A stretch of DNA of 64,000 bases from Sideroxyarcus emersonii (GCF_021654335.1 NZ_AP023423.1:714001-778000), one strand, 5' to 3'; positions 37,777 through 46,710 are shown, numbered from the stretch's first letter. Notes: generated by a model not told the origin, from the letters alone. Program-made: numbers and translations.

Positions 37777-39013
37777 AGGTTCGCGCGCCGTCGCCGAAGC
37801 GGTCGCGCTGTGCCGCCCGGAAGTGATCTGCGCCTACCCGATCTCGCCGCAGACGCACATCGTCGAGGCGCTGGGCGAGATGGTGAAGTCCGGCGAGTTG
37901 CAGCCTTGCGAATTCATCAACGTCGAATCCGAGTTCGCCGCGATGTCGGTGGCCATCGGCGCTTCCGCCGCCGGCGCGCGCGCCTACACTGCCACTGCTT
38001 CGCAGGGCCTGCTGTTCATGGTGGAGGCGGTGTACAACGCGGCCGGTCTCGGCCTGCCGATCGTGATGACCGTGGCGAACCGCGCGATCGGCGCGCCCAT
38101 CAACATCTGGAACGACCACTCCGATTCGATGTCGCAGCGCGACTGCGGCTGGATACAGCTGTTTGCCGAGACCAACCAGGAGGCGCTCGACCTGCACATC
38201 CAGGCATTCCGCCTGGGCGAGGAACTGTCGCTGCCGGTGATGGTGTGCATGGACGGTTTCATTCTGACCCATGCCTACGAGCGGGTCGACATGCCGACGC
38301 AGGCCCAGGTGGACGCATACCTGCCGCCGTTCGTGCCGCGCCAGGTGCTTGATCCGGACGAGCCGGTGTCCATCGGCGCGATGGTCGGTCCGGAAGCTTT
38401 TACCGAAGTGCGCTATCTCGCGCACGCCAAGCAGATGCAGGCGCTGGAACTGATCCCGCAGCATGCCGCCGAATTCAGGAAGATCTTTGCCCGCGATTCG
38501 GGCGGGCTGGTGCGTCCCTATCGTTGCGAAGATGCGGAGACCATCGTCGTCGCCCTCGGCTCGGTGCTCGGTACCATCAAGGATGTGGTGGACGAGATGC
38601 GCGACGAGGGCCACAAGATCGGCGTCCTGGGCGTGGTCTCGTTCCGCCCCTTCCCGCTGGCCGCGGTGCGCGATGCGTTGCAGGCTGCCCGGCGCGTCGT
38701 GGTGCTGGAAAAAAGCCTGGCGGTGGGTATCGGCGGTATCGTCTCCACCGATGTGCGCATGGCGCTGTCCGGCTTGCCTCTGCCCACCTGTACGGTGATC
38801 GCGGGACTCGGCGGACGCGCCATCACCAAGGCCTCGCTGCATAATCTGTTGCACCAGGCGCAGCGGGATGAGCTGGAACAGCTGACCTTCCTCGATCTCG
38901 ACGGGAAGCTGATCGAGCGTCATCTGCAGCGCGAGAAGCAGATGCGGCGTTCCGGCCCGCTGGCCGAGAATATCCTGCGCGATGTCGGCGTCGTCGCCGC
39001 GCGCATTGCCTGA
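37757..39013 (+). CDS. porA: 2-oxoacid:acceptor oxidoreductase, alpha subunit
   Basis: A 418-residue protein. Pyruvate-type alpha-subunit motifs are present: CAYPISPQTHIVEALGEM, INVESEFAAMSVAIGASAAGARAYTATASQGL in pieces, and IWNDHSDSMSQRD. The catalytic C-terminal half contains VVVLEKSLAVGIGG. It houses the pyrimidine-binding part of the TPP site together with PorB. It overlaps porG and is followed by porB after 13 bases with GAGGAGG in between. Confidence 0.93.
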   Translation: MSLKQCEGSRAVAEAVALCRPEVICAYPISPQTHIVEALGEMVKSGELQPCEFINVESEFAAMSVAIGASAAGARAYTATASQGLLFMVEAVYNAAGLGLPIVMTVANRAIGAPINIWNDHSDSMSQRDCGWIQLFAETNQEALDLHIQAFRLGEELSLPVMVCMDGFILTHAYERVDMPTQAQVDAYLPPFVPRQVLDPDEPVSIGAMVGPEAFTEVRYLAHAKQMQALELIPQHAAEFRKIFARDSGGLVRPYRCEDAETIVVALGSVLGTIKDVVDEMRDEGHKIGVLGVVSFRPFPLAAVRDALQAARRVVVLEKSLAVGIGGIVSTDVRMALSGLPLPTCTVIAGLGGRAITKASLHNLLHQAQRDELEQLTFLDLDGKLIERHLQREKQMRRSGPLAENILRDVGVVAARIA

Positions 39014-39026
39014 GGAGGAAGACGCC

Positions 39027-40031
39027 ATGCCGTTCCAGCCCGTCAAGTTCTACCAGACCGGCACCTTCACCGTCGGCAACCGCCTGCTGGCGCCGGAAGA
39101 GCGCAGCGTGCAGGCCAACATGCAGCGTACCAATTCGCTCAATTCCGGGCATCGCGCCTGCCAGGGCTGCGGCGAGGCGCTGGGCGCGCGCTATGCCATC
39201 GATGCGGCGATGAACGCAAGCAACAGGAGGCTCATCGCGGCGAACGCCACCGGTTGCCTGGAGGTGTTCTCCACGCCTTATCCCGAGACCTCGTGGCAGA
39301 TCCCGTGGCTGCATTCGCTGTTCGGCAACACCGCAGCGGTCGCCACCGGCATCGCCGCCGCGATGCGCGCCAAAGGCCGCCGCGACGTGCGCGTCATCGC
39401 GCAGGGCGGCGACGGCGGCACTACCGACATCGGTTTCGGTTGCCTGTCCGGCATGTTCGAGCGCAACGACGACGTGCTTTACATCTGCTACGACAACGAG
39501 GCCTACATGAACACCGGCGTGCAGCGTTCCAGCGCGACGCCGCCCGCTGCGCGTACGGCAACCACCATGCCGGTCGGCCCCGAACCCGGCAACGTGTTCG
39601 GGCAGGGCAAGAACCTGCCGCAGATCGCCATGGCGCACAACATCCCCTACGTTGCCACCGCCACTGTCGCCGACCTGCACGACCTCGAATACAAGGTTAA
39701 GAAGGCCATCGGCATACGCGGCGCGAAGTACATCCATATCTACGTGCCGTGTCCGCTCGGCTGGGGTGCGGCGTCGCACGACACCATCAAGCTGGCGCGC
39801 CTGGTCAAGGAGAGCGGGCTGTTCCCGGTCTACGAAGCCGAGCACGGCGTGGTCACCAGCGTCTCCAGGATCCGCAAGCGCGTGCCGGTGGAAGACTATC
39901 TCAGGCTGCAACGCCGTTTTGCCCACCTGTTCGGCAAGGTGCCTGCGGTGGCGACCATCGCGCGCATCCAGGCAATGGCGGACCACAATATCCGCAAGTT
40001 CGGCCTGATCGAGGAAGGAGCGGACCGATGA
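39027..40031 (+). CDS. porB: 2-oxoacid:acceptor oxidoreductase, beta subunit
   Basis: A 334-residue protein with the TPP-binding motif (AQGGDGGTTDIGFGCLSGM to YDNEAYMNTGVQRSSATP) and the 4Fe-4S cysteines, starting RACQGCGEALGAR near residue 45, with CLEV and a later PCPLGW cysteine. This is the catalytic beta subunit of the four-subunit PFOR type. Its TGA overlaps the ATG of the next gene. Confidence 0.93.
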   Translation: MPFQPVKFYQTGTFTVGNRLLAPEERSVQANMQRTNSLNSGHRACQGCGEALGARYAIDAAMNASNRRLIAANATGCLEVFSTPYPETSWQIPWLHSLFGNTAAVATGIAAAMRAKGRRDVRVIAQGGDGGTTDIGFGCLSGMFERNDDVLYICYDNEAYMNTGVQRSSATPPAARTATTMPVGPEPGNVFGQGKNLPQIAMAHNIPYVATATVADLHDLEYKVKKAIGIRGAKYIHIYVPCPLGWGAASHDTIKLARLVKESGLFPVYEAEHGVVTSVSRIRKRVPVEDYLRLQRRFAHLFGKVPAVATIARIQAMADHNIRKFGLIEEGADR

Positions 40032-41656
40032 ACAAGCCATTCGCCATCACCCTCGATGTCGGTTCCTCGCTGGCCAACCATACCGGTTCGTGGCGCACCC
40101 TGCGCCCGCTCTATGTGGACCGGCTGCCGCCGTGCAACAACGCCTGTCCGTCCGGCGAGAACATCCAGGGCTGGCTGTTCCATGCCGAAGCGGGCGACTA
40201 CGAAGCGGCCTGGCGCGTGCTGGTGCAGGACAATCCGTTGCCCGCCGTGATGGGGCGCGTCTGCTACCACCCGTGCGAGACTTCATGCAATCGCGGCCAG
40301 CTGGACAGTGCCGTGGGTATCAACTCGGTGGAGCGCTTCCTCGGCGACGAAGCCATCAAGCGCGGCTGGAAATTCGATCTGCCGGAGAAACATTCGGGCA
40401 AAAAAGTGCTGGTCGTCGGCGCAGGGCCTTCCGGGCTTTCTGCTGCCTATCACCTGGCACGTTTCGGCCACCAGGTCACGATCTGCGATGCCGGTCCGTA
40501 TGCCGGCGGCATGATGCGGTTCGGCATCCCCAAATACCGCCTGCCGCGCGATGTGCTGGATGCCGAGGTGCAGCGCATCCTCGACCTGGGCGTCACGCTC
40601 AAGCTCAACACCAGGGTGGACAACGTGCTTGATGCCATGCAGGGCGGCGGTTTCGATGCTGTCTTCCTCGCTGTCGGGGCGCACATCGGCAAGCGCGCCT
40701 ACATCCCGGCAGGTTCGGCGGCGAAGATACTCGATGCCGTCTCCGTACTGCGCTCGATGGAAGGCGAAGAGCAGCCCATGCTCGGTCGCCGGGTGGTGGT
40801 CTACGGCGGCGGCAACACCGCCATCGACGTGGCGCGCACTGCCAAACGCCTCGGTGCGGAGGAGGCCGTCATCGTCTACCGGCGTACCCGCGAGAAGATG
40901 CCCGCGCACGAGTTCGAAGTCGAGGAGGCCTTGCAGGAAGGCGTGCTCATCAAATGGCTGTCGACCATCAAGCAGGTCAGCGACGAAGGGGCCCTCACCA
41001 TCGAAAAGATGCGGCTGGACGAGCACGGATTCCCGCAACCTACCGGCGAGTTTGAGGCGCTGTCATCGGATACGCTGGTGCTGGCGCTTGGCCAGGATGT
41101 GGATCTGTCGCTGCTCGACGGCGTACCCAGGCTGGAGATCAGGGACGGCACCGTGCAGGTCTCGGTCAACCTGATGACCGGTTACCCGGGCATCTTCGCC
41201 GGCGGCGACATGGTGCCTTCCGAACGCACCGTGACGGTGGGGATCGGCCACGGCAAGAAGGCCGCGCGCAACATCGATGCCTGGCTGCGCGGCGAGACTT
41301 ACTCGGCAGGGCCGAAACATGAACTGGCCAATTACGAGAAACTCAATCCCTGGTATTACGACGACGCCCCGAAGACGCTGCGTCCCACCCTGGACATCCT
41401 GCGCCGGCTGTCCACCTTCGAGGAGGTACAGGGCGGACTGGATGAAAGCAACGCCTTGTTCGAAGCGCGCCGTTGCCTGTCTTGCGGCAACTGCTTCGAG
41501 TGCGACAACTGCTACGGCGTCTGTCCCGACAACGCGGTGATCAAGCTGGGGCCGGGCAAACGCTTCGAATTCAATTACGACTATTGCAAGGGCTGCGGGA
41601 TCTGCGTTTCGGAATGTCCGTGCGGGGCGATCAAGATGGTCCCGGAAGAAATCTAG
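40028..41656 (+). CDS. GltD/NfnB-like NAD(P)H oxidoreductase fused to a 2x[4Fe-4S] ferredoxin (delta-like subunit)
   Basis: A 542-residue fusion. Residues ~30-90 form the GltD-type cysteine region (CNNACPSGENIQGW, VCYHPCETSCNRG). Residues ~120-430 hold two Rossmann folds: VLVVGAGPSGLSAAYHLA for FAD and VVVYGGGNTAIDVARTAKRLG for NAD(P)H, with FAGGDMVPSERTVTVGIGHGKKAA closing the FAD site. The last ~80 residues are a two-cluster ferredoxin (CLSCGNCFECDNCYGVCP, CKGCGICVSECPCGAI), replacing the small delta subunit of four-subunit PFORs. It overlaps porB by four bases. It probably links 2-oxoacid oxidation or synthesis to NAD(P)H; direction and electron partner are inference. Confidence 0.9.
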   Translation: MNKPFAITLDVGSSLANHTGSWRTLRPLYVDRLPPCNNACPSGENIQGWLFHAEAGDYEAAWRVLVQDNPLPAVMGRVCYHPCETSCNRGQLDSAVGINSVERFLGDEAIKRGWKFDLPEKHSGKKVLVVGAGPSGLSAAYHLARFGHQVTICDAGPYAGGMMRFGIPKYRLPRDVLDAEVQRILDLGVTLKLNTRVDNVLDAMQGGGFDAVFLAVGAHIGKRAYIPAGSAAKILDAVSVLRSMEGEEQPMLGRRVVVYGGGNTAIDVARTAKRLGAEEAVIVYRRTREKMPAHEFEVEEALQEGVLIKWLSTIKQVSDEGALTIEKMRLDEHGFPQPTGEFEALSSDTLVLALGQDVDLSLLDGVPRLEIRDGTVQVSVNLMTGYPGIFAGGDMVPSERTVTVGIGHGKKAARNIDAWLRGETYSAGPKHELANYEKLNPWYYDDAPKTLRPTLDILRRLSTFEEVQGGLDESNALFEARRCLSCGNCFECDNCYGVCPDNAVIKLGPGKRFEFNYDYCKGCGICVSECPCGAIKMVPEEI

Positions 41657-41683
41657 CCGGACTTCGAAGACGGTCTTCAGGAT

Positions 41684-41739
41684 GCCTGCCGGGAGATCAA
41701 GTCGATGAAATGCAAGGTTTATTCTTGATTCCGGCAGGC
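41684..41739 (+). other. Long-range hairpin after the por operon
   Basis: GCCTGCCGG at 41684-41692 pairs with CCGGCAGGC at 41731-41739 across a 38-base loop. No T-run follows. It may act as an mRNA 3'-end structure for the por genes. Confidence 0.35.
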
Positions 41740-41768
41740 GGCGTATCGGCCGCGCCCTGAAAACGTGG

Positions 41769-41798
41769 TTGCAAATAAGAATATCATCATATTATTAT
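41769..41798 (+). promoter_or_regulatory. Probable promoter of the cyd operon
   Basis: TTGCAA at 41769-41774 and TATTAT at 41793-41798, 18 bases apart, lie in an AT-rich island about 43 bases before cydP. No convincing FNR or ArcA site could be named by eye. Confidence 0.5.
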
Positions 41799-41840
41799 AT
41801 ATGGATCGATCAAGGCAGCATCTGCTCACTGGAGCCGTGC

Positions 41841-42044
41841 ATGAGATTCTTTGTTGAACACCCACTGACCAAAAAGGTCGCCATCGTTACCGTCGTCAAG
41901 CTGCTCGGCTTGCTGGCGTTGTGGTGGTTGTTCTTCAGCGGTCCCAGCGACCGCGACCTGACGCCGGATCAGGTCGGCAACGCGATTTTGCATCCCTTAA
42001 CCCCAAAGACAACATCACAGCACAGCCATGAGGAGGAAAAATGA
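41841..42044 (+). CDS. cydP: Small cytochrome bd-associated protein CydP
   Basis: A 67-residue protein with one membrane segment (VVKLLGLLALWWLFF) after MRFFVEHPLTKKVAIV and a polar C-terminus ending HSHEEEK. Position directly upstream of cydA and the overall pattern match the putative small subunit CydP found next to cydAB in betaproteobacteria. GGAG lies nine bases before ATG 41841. It overlaps cydA by four bases. Confidence 0.78.
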   Translation: MRFFVEHPLTKKVAIVTVVKLLGLLALWWLFFSGPSDRDLTPDQVGNAILHPLTPKTTSQHSHEEEK

Positions 42045-43606
42045 TAAGTACTGAACTGGTCGACCTTTCGAGGTTGCAATTCGCGGTCACCGCGCTGTAT
42101 CACTTCCTGTTCGTTCCGCTGACCCTGGGCATGACCTTCCTGCTAGTCATCATGGAGGGTTCCTACCTGGTGACCGGACAGCAGATCTACAAGGACATGA
42201 CCCGCTTCTGGGGCAAACTGTTCGGTATCAATTTCGCGCTCGGGGTCACCACCGGGTTGACCATGGAATTCCAGTTCGGCACCAACTGGGCATACTACTC
42301 GCACTACGTCGGCGACATTTTCGGTGCGCCGCTGGCGATCGAGGGCCTGATGGCCTTCTTCCTCGAGTCGACCTTCATAGGCCTGTTCTTCTTCGGTTGG
42401 GACAGGCTGAGCAAAGGCCAGCATTTCATGGTCACCGTGCTGACCGCCATCGGCTCCAACCTGTCAGCACTGTGGATCCTGATCGCCAACGGCTGGATGC
42501 AGGACCCGGTCGGTGCCGAATTCTCCTACACCACCATGCGCATGGAGCTCACCAACTTCTGGCAGGTGATCTTCAACCCGACCGCGCAGGCCAAATTCGT
42601 GCATACCGTCTCCGCCGGTTATGTCACCGCTTCGCTGTTCGTATTGGGCATCTCGTCCTGGTACATCCTCAAGGGACGCGACCTGGAGTTCGCGCGCCGC
42701 TCGTTCCGCATCGCTGCCGCCTTCGGCTTTGCCTCCGCGTTGTCGGTGATCGTGCTGGGCGACGAGTCCGGCTATACCATCTCCGAGTCGCAGCAGACCA
42801 AACTGGCCGCAATGGAGGCGATGTGGCATACCGAACCGGCTCCGGCCGCGTTCAACCTGTTCGCGCTTCCCAACGAGAAGGAGCAGCGCAACGACCTTGA
42901 GGTGCAGATTCCCTACGTGATGGGCATCATCGGCACTCGCTCGTTCACCAAGGAGATTCCCGGCATTGCGGAGATCAAGGAAAAGAACCGCAAGCGCATC
43001 GAATCCGGCATGCTCGCGGTGAGCGCCATGGAGACGCTGCGTCGCGACAAGAACGACGCGGCGGCCAAGGAGGTGTTCGAGGCACACAAGCAGGATATCG
43101 GTTTCGGCCTGCTGCTGAAGAAATACACTGAAGACGTGGCCAAGGCGACGCCGGACATGATCCAGCAGGCGGTGGACAGCACTGTGCCGCGCGTGGCGCC
43201 GATGTTCTGGTCGTTCCGGATCATGGTCGCGCTGGGATTCGCTTTCGCACTGCTGCTGGGCCTGTCGCTGTACCACACGGTGCGCGGCACTTTCCTCAGG
43301 CAGCGCTGGCTGCTGCGCTGGGCCGTGCTGTTCATCCCGATGCCGTGGATCGCCGCCGAATTCGGCTGGTTCGTGGCTGAATACGGCCGCCAGCCGTGGA
43401 CCATCTATGGCGTGTTGCCCACGCACCTGTCGGCCTCCAGCCTCTCGGTCGGCAGCCTGTACGGATCGCTCACCGGCTTCGTCGTGTTCTACACCGGACT
43501 GCTCGTCATCGAGATGTACCTGATGGTCAAGTTCGCGCGCAAGGGACCCGCCAGCCTGGGTACCGGCCGCTACCACGCCGAGCAAACCGCAACTGCCACT
43601 ATCTAA
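42041..43606 (+). CDS. cydA: Cytochrome bd ubiquinol oxidase subunit I
   Basis: A 521-residue integral membrane protein, the heme-bearing subunit of a high-affinity terminal oxidase. Length and sequence match the long Q-loop (E. coli) type. Visible heme-ligand regions: ALYHFLFVPLTLGM (heme b595 histidine), KFVHTVSAGYVTASLFVLG (heme b558 histidine) and VPRVAPMFWSFRIMVALG (methionine). The quinol loop has SQQTKLAAMEAMWHTEPAPAAFNLF and YGLLLK-like GFGLLLKKYTEDVAKAT. GGAGG precedes the ATG. Cytochrome bd supports growth at low O2 and resists sulfide and NO. Confidence 0.97.
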   Translation: MISTELVDLSRLQFAVTALYHFLFVPLTLGMTFLLVIMEGSYLVTGQQIYKDMTRFWGKLFGINFALGVTTGLTMEFQFGTNWAYYSHYVGDIFGAPLAIEGLMAFFLESTFIGLFFFGWDRLSKGQHFMVTVLTAIGSNLSALWILIANGWMQDPVGAEFSYTTMRMELTNFWQVIFNPTAQAKFVHTVSAGYVTASLFVLGISSWYILKGRDLEFARRSFRIAAAFGFASALSVIVLGDESGYTISESQQTKLAAMEAMWHTEPAPAAFNLFALPNEKEQRNDLEVQIPYVMGIIGTRSFTKEIPGIAEIKEKNRKRIESGMLAVSAMETLRRDKNDAAAKEVFEAHKQDIGFGLLLKKYTEDVAKATPDMIQQAVDSTVPRVAPMFWSFRIMVALGFAFALLLGLSLYHTVRGTFLRQRWLLRWAVLFIPMPWIAAEFGWFVAEYGRQPWTIYGVLPTHLSASSLSVGSLYGSLTGFVVFYTGLLVIEMYLMVKFARKGPASLGTGRYHAEQTATATI

Positions 43607-43620
43607 ACGAGGAGATAGAC

Positions 43621-44760
43621 ATGCTGGATTACGAAACACTCAAATTCATCTGGTGGCTGCTGGTCGGCGCACTGTTGCTCGGCTTCGCCATCATGGACGG
43701 CCACGATATGGGCGTCGGCACGCTGCTGCCTTTCGCCGGCAAGAACGACACCGAGCGGCGCATCATGATCAACACCGTCGGTCCGCACTGGGACGGCAAC
43801 CAGGTCTGGTTCATCACCGCCGGCGGCGCCATCTTCGCCGCCTGGCCGCTGGTGTATGCCACTGCCTTTTCCGGTTTCTACTGGGCCATGCTGGCGGTGC
43901 TGTGGGCGCTGTTCTTCCGCCCGGTCGGCTTCGACTATCGCAGCAAGATCGAGAACCCGACCTGGCGCAAGACCTGGGACTGGGGGCTGTTCGTCGGCGG
44001 CGTCGTACCCCCGCTGATTTTCGGCGTGGCGTTCGGCAACCTGCTGCAAGGCGTGCCGTTCCACTTCGACGACACGTTGCGCAGCTATTACACCGGCACC
44101 TTCTGGGCCCTGCTCAATCCGTTCGCACTGCTCACCGGAGTGGTCAGCTCGGCGATGATCACGGCGCACGGTGCCAATTACCTGATGATCCGTACCGAAG
44201 GCGATGTGTACCGCCGGGTTCGTACCGCATCGCTGGTGTTCGGCACCCTGACGCTGGCCGCTTTCGCCGCCGCCGGGGTCTGGCTGGCGAATGGCATCCA
44301 CGGCTATGTCATCACCAGCGTGATCGACCACAACGCCTTGCCCAATCCGCTGGACAAGACCGTCGTCACCCAGGCAGGCGCATGGCTCAACAACTACAGC
44401 CTGTATCCGGCCACCAAGCTGGTGCCGGCCATCGGTTTCGCCGGCGGCCTGCTGGCGATCGCTGCAGCCTGGTTCAACAAGCCGCTGACCGCTTTCGTCA
44501 GTTCGGCGCTGGGTATGCTGGGTATCATCGGCACGGCGGGCGTCTCGCTGTTTCCGTTCATCATGCCGTCGAGTTCCGATCCGCGCTCCAGCCTGACGGT
44601 GTGGGACAGCGTGTCGTCGCACATGACGCTGGGGCTGATGCTGGGCGCGACCGTGATCTTCCTGCCGCTCATCATCGTCTACACCAGCTGGGCGTACAAG
44701 ATGATGTCCGGCAAGGTGACTGAAGCCTTCATCAAGGCCAACGACAAATCCGCTTATTAG
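43621..44760 (+). CDS. cydB: Cytochrome bd ubiquinol oxidase subunit II
   Basis: A 379-residue membrane protein starting MLDYETLKFIWWLLVGALLL, the family start; an in-frame extension overlapping cydA was ignored. Conserved DGHDMGVGTLLPF, GPHWDGNQVWFITAGGA and GPHW-region residues near ATG are present, and so is the C-terminal SVSSHMTLGLMLG. It pairs with CydA. GAGG lies nine bases upstream. cydX follows after 14 bases. Confidence 0.97.
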   Translation: MLDYETLKFIWWLLVGALLLGFAIMDGHDMGVGTLLPFAGKNDTERRIMINTVGPHWDGNQVWFITAGGAIFAAWPLVYATAFSGFYWAMLAVLWALFFRPVGFDYRSKIENPTWRKTWDWGLFVGGVVPPLIFGVAFGNLLQGVPFHFDDTLRSYYTGTFWALLNPFALLTGVVSSAMITAHGANYLMIRTEGDVYRRVRTASLVFGTLTLAAFAAAGVWLANGIHGYVITSVIDHNALPNPLDKTVVTQAGAWLNNYSLYPATKLVPAIGFAGGLLAIAAAWFNKPLTAFVSSALGMLGIIGTAGVSLFPFIMPSSSDPRSSLTVWDSVSSHMTLGLMLGATVIFLPLIIVYTSWAYKMMSGKVTEAFIKANDKSAY

Positions 44761-44774
44761 AAAGGAGAACGACG

Positions 44775-44891
44775 ATGTGGTATTTTGCTTGGATACTGGG
44801 CGTCTCGATGGCGGTGCTGCTGGCCATCGTCAACACCATGATTTGCGATGCGCAGGCCTGCTCCGCGGAGCAGGAAAAGGACCGTTCCTGA
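44775..44891 (+). CDS. cydX: Cytochrome bd small subunit CydX
   Basis: A 38-residue single-span protein starting MWYFAWILGVSMAVLLAIV. The first nine residues are the same as in E. coli CydX (MWYFAWILG), which stabilises the oxidase hemes. AAAGGAG lies upstream. The C-terminus carries two cysteines (MICDAQAC) that E. coli CydX lacks. Confidence 0.9.
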   Translation: MWYFAWILGVSMAVLLAIVNTMICDAQACSAEQEKDRS

Positions 44892-44903
44892 TCGGCGCGT
44901 CCT

Positions 44904-44943
44904 CCCTGCCGGCACCGGGCCGGATGCGGCAGTGCCGGCAGGG
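44904..44943 (+). terminator. Strong hairpin between cydX and the SQR-like gene
   Basis: A perfect 12-base stem (44904-44915 with 44932-44943) with a 16-base loop. There is no T-run, so it may be an mRNA-end stabiliser or a Rho-assisted terminator rather than an intrinsic one. Confidence 0.45.
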
Positions 44944-45021
44944 CGCAGTTGAATGGGTACGCGAGAAGCAGATGTAGCCAGTTTTGTATTTGAACTTGAT
45001 CGTATTACCGAAGGAGAGAAA

Positions 45022-46479
45022 ATGTCGCGAGTCGTAATTCTGGGCGCGGGTATATCCGGACATACCGTTGCCCGATATCTCAATAAATGGATAGGCAGGC
45101 AGCACGAGATCGTGGTGGTGTCGCCGAATGCAAAATGGAACTGGATCCCATCCAATATCTGGGTCGGCGTGGGACAGATGGCCGAAAAGGACGTCACTTT
45201 CGATCTCGCCGAACTGTACGGCAAGACCCATGTGGACTTTCGCCAGGCCAAGGCCGTCTCGATCCACCCCGAAGGCAATACCGGCAGCGCGCAGCCCTTT
45301 GTGACGGTCGAATACACCAACCCGGCCAAGGCCGGGGTGCAGGAGAACATCAGCTACGATTTTCTGGTCAACGCCACCGGCCCCAAACTGAACTTCGGCG
45401 CGACCGAAGGACTGGGACCGGAGCATGGCCACACCGTCTCCGTGTGTACCGCCAGCCATGCGCAGGAAGCCAACCACAAGCTGCAGGCCAGCATCGATGC
45501 CATGCGCAGGGGCGAGCTGCAGACCATCGTGATCGGCACCGGCCATGGCATGTGCACCTGCCAGGGGGCTGCGTTCGAGTACATCTACAACGTCGATCAC
45601 ACCTTGCGCGAAGCCGGCGTGCGCGACAAGGCCCGCCTGATCTGGATCAGCAACGAATACGAGCTGGGCGACTTCGGCATGGGCGGCGTGCACATCAAGC
45701 GCGGCGGCTACATCACCAACGGCAAGACCTTTGCCGAGTCGCTGATGGTCGAGCGCGGCATCGAGTGGATCACCCGTGCGCATGTGAAGAAGGTCGAAGC
45801 CGGCAAGATTCATTATGAAACCATGGACGGGACATTCCATGAACTGGCATTCGACTTCTCCATGCTGATCCCGCCATTCGCCGGCGTCGGCCTGAAAGCG
45901 TTCAACAAGACCGGCGAGGACATCACCAGCCAGATGTTCGCGCCCAACGGCTTCATGAAGGTCGATGCCGACTATACCCAGCGCCCCTATCTGGAATGGT
46001 CGGCCCGCGACTGGCCGAAGACCTATCAGACACCCTCCTTTCGCAACATCTTCGCGGTCGGTATCGCCTTTGCGCCTCCCCACCTGATCAGCAAGCCGAT
46101 GCAAAGTGCCAACGGCACGCCAATCAATCCGACGGCGCCGCGCACCGGCATGCCGTCGGCCGCCATGGCCAAAGCGGTTGCCATGAGCATCCGCGACATG
46201 CTGAACGGCGCCGACAAACCGACGCATACCGCATCGATGGCCGAGATGGGCGCAGCCTGCGTTGCTTCCACCGGGTCGCACATCTTCAAGGGCACTGCGG
46301 CGACCATGACCGTATTCCCGGTAGTGCCGGACTACGAGAAATATCCGGAGTTCGGCCGCGACATCGACCTGACCTTCGGCGAGATCGGTCTGGCCGGCCA
46401 CTGGATGAAGTATCTGCTGCACCATGCCTTCATCTACCAGGCCAAGCTGCGTCCGGGCTGGTCGCTGATCCCGGATTGA
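45022..46479 (+). CDS. Sulfide:quinone oxidoreductase-like flavoprotein
   Basis: A 485-residue protein. An FAD-binding Rossmann motif opens the protein (VVILGAGISGHTVARYL), and a second is near residue 175 (IVIGTGHGMCTCQGAAFEY). Cysteines fit the SQR pattern: VCTASHA, MCTCQG and GAACVASTG. The C-terminus (WMKYLLHHAFIYQAKLRPGW) looks amphipathic, as in SQRs that dip into the membrane to reduce quinone. It would oxidise sulfide to polysulfide/sulfur and feed electrons to quinone, matching the upstream bd oxidase. AAGGAGA precedes the ATG. SQR subtype not assigned; a related flavoprotein disulfide reductase-like role is possible. Confidence 0.8.
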   Translation: MSRVVILGAGISGHTVARYLNKWIGRQHEIVVVSPNAKWNWIPSNIWVGVGQMAEKDVTFDLAELYGKTHVDFRQAKAVSIHPEGNTGSAQPFVTVEYTNPAKAGVQENISYDFLVNATGPKLNFGATEGLGPEHGHTVSVCTASHAQEANHKLQASIDAMRRGELQTIVIGTGHGMCTCQGAAFEYIYNVDHTLREAGVRDKARLIWISNEYELGDFGMGGVHIKRGGYITNGKTFAESLMVERGIEWITRAHVKKVEAGKIHYETMDGTFHELAFDFSMLIPPFAGVGLKAFNKTGEDITSQMFAPNGFMKVDADYTQRPYLEWSARDWPKTYQTPSFRNIFAVGIAFAPPHLISKPMQSANGTPINPTAPRTGMPSAAMAKAVAMSIRDMLNGADKPTHTASMAEMGAACVASTGSHIFKGTAATMTVFPVVPDYEKYPEFGRDIDLTFGEIGLAGHWMKYLLHHAFIYQAKLRPGWSLIPD

Positions 46480-46506
46480 TCAACTCAACATTTACAAGGA
46501 CCGAAC

Positions 46507-46668
46507 ATGGGCAACATCACCAACAGAGAGCCGTACCAGCAGGCCTACTACCCTCCGGCACCGACCGGCTTCACCCGCTTCATGCGGACCTGCCTGCTGT
46601 GGCAGCTATACCGCTTCGTGGTCATCAACCTCAAGATGCTCAAGCTGATCACAAAATCGCATCACTAA
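46507..46668 (+). CDS. 53-residue protein downstream of the SQR-like gene
   Basis: Short ORF 27 bases after the SQR-like gene, with AAGGA seven bases before the ATG and an intrinsic terminator right after its stop. The N-terminal third is polar with tyrosines and prolines (EPYQQAYYPPAPTG). The C-terminal part is basic and hydrophobic (FMRTCLLWQLYRFVVINLK), so likely membrane-associated. No family recognised. Its tight placement between SQR and terminator suggests a partner or anchor of the flavoprotein. Confidence 0.75.
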   Translation: MGNITNREPYQQAYYPPAPTGFTRFMRTCLLWQLYRFVVINLKMLKLITKSHH

Positions 46669-46675
46669 GGCTGAA

Positions 46676-46710
46676 ACAGCCCCTGTCTCCGCGAGGAACA
46701 GGGGCTTTTT
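46676..46710 (+). terminator. Rho-independent terminator after the SQR gene pair
   Basis: AGCCCCTGT at 46678-46686 pairs with ACAGGGGCT at 46698-46706, followed by a T-run and CTCGC. It closes the SQR message and separates it from the nif operon. Confidence 0.9.
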
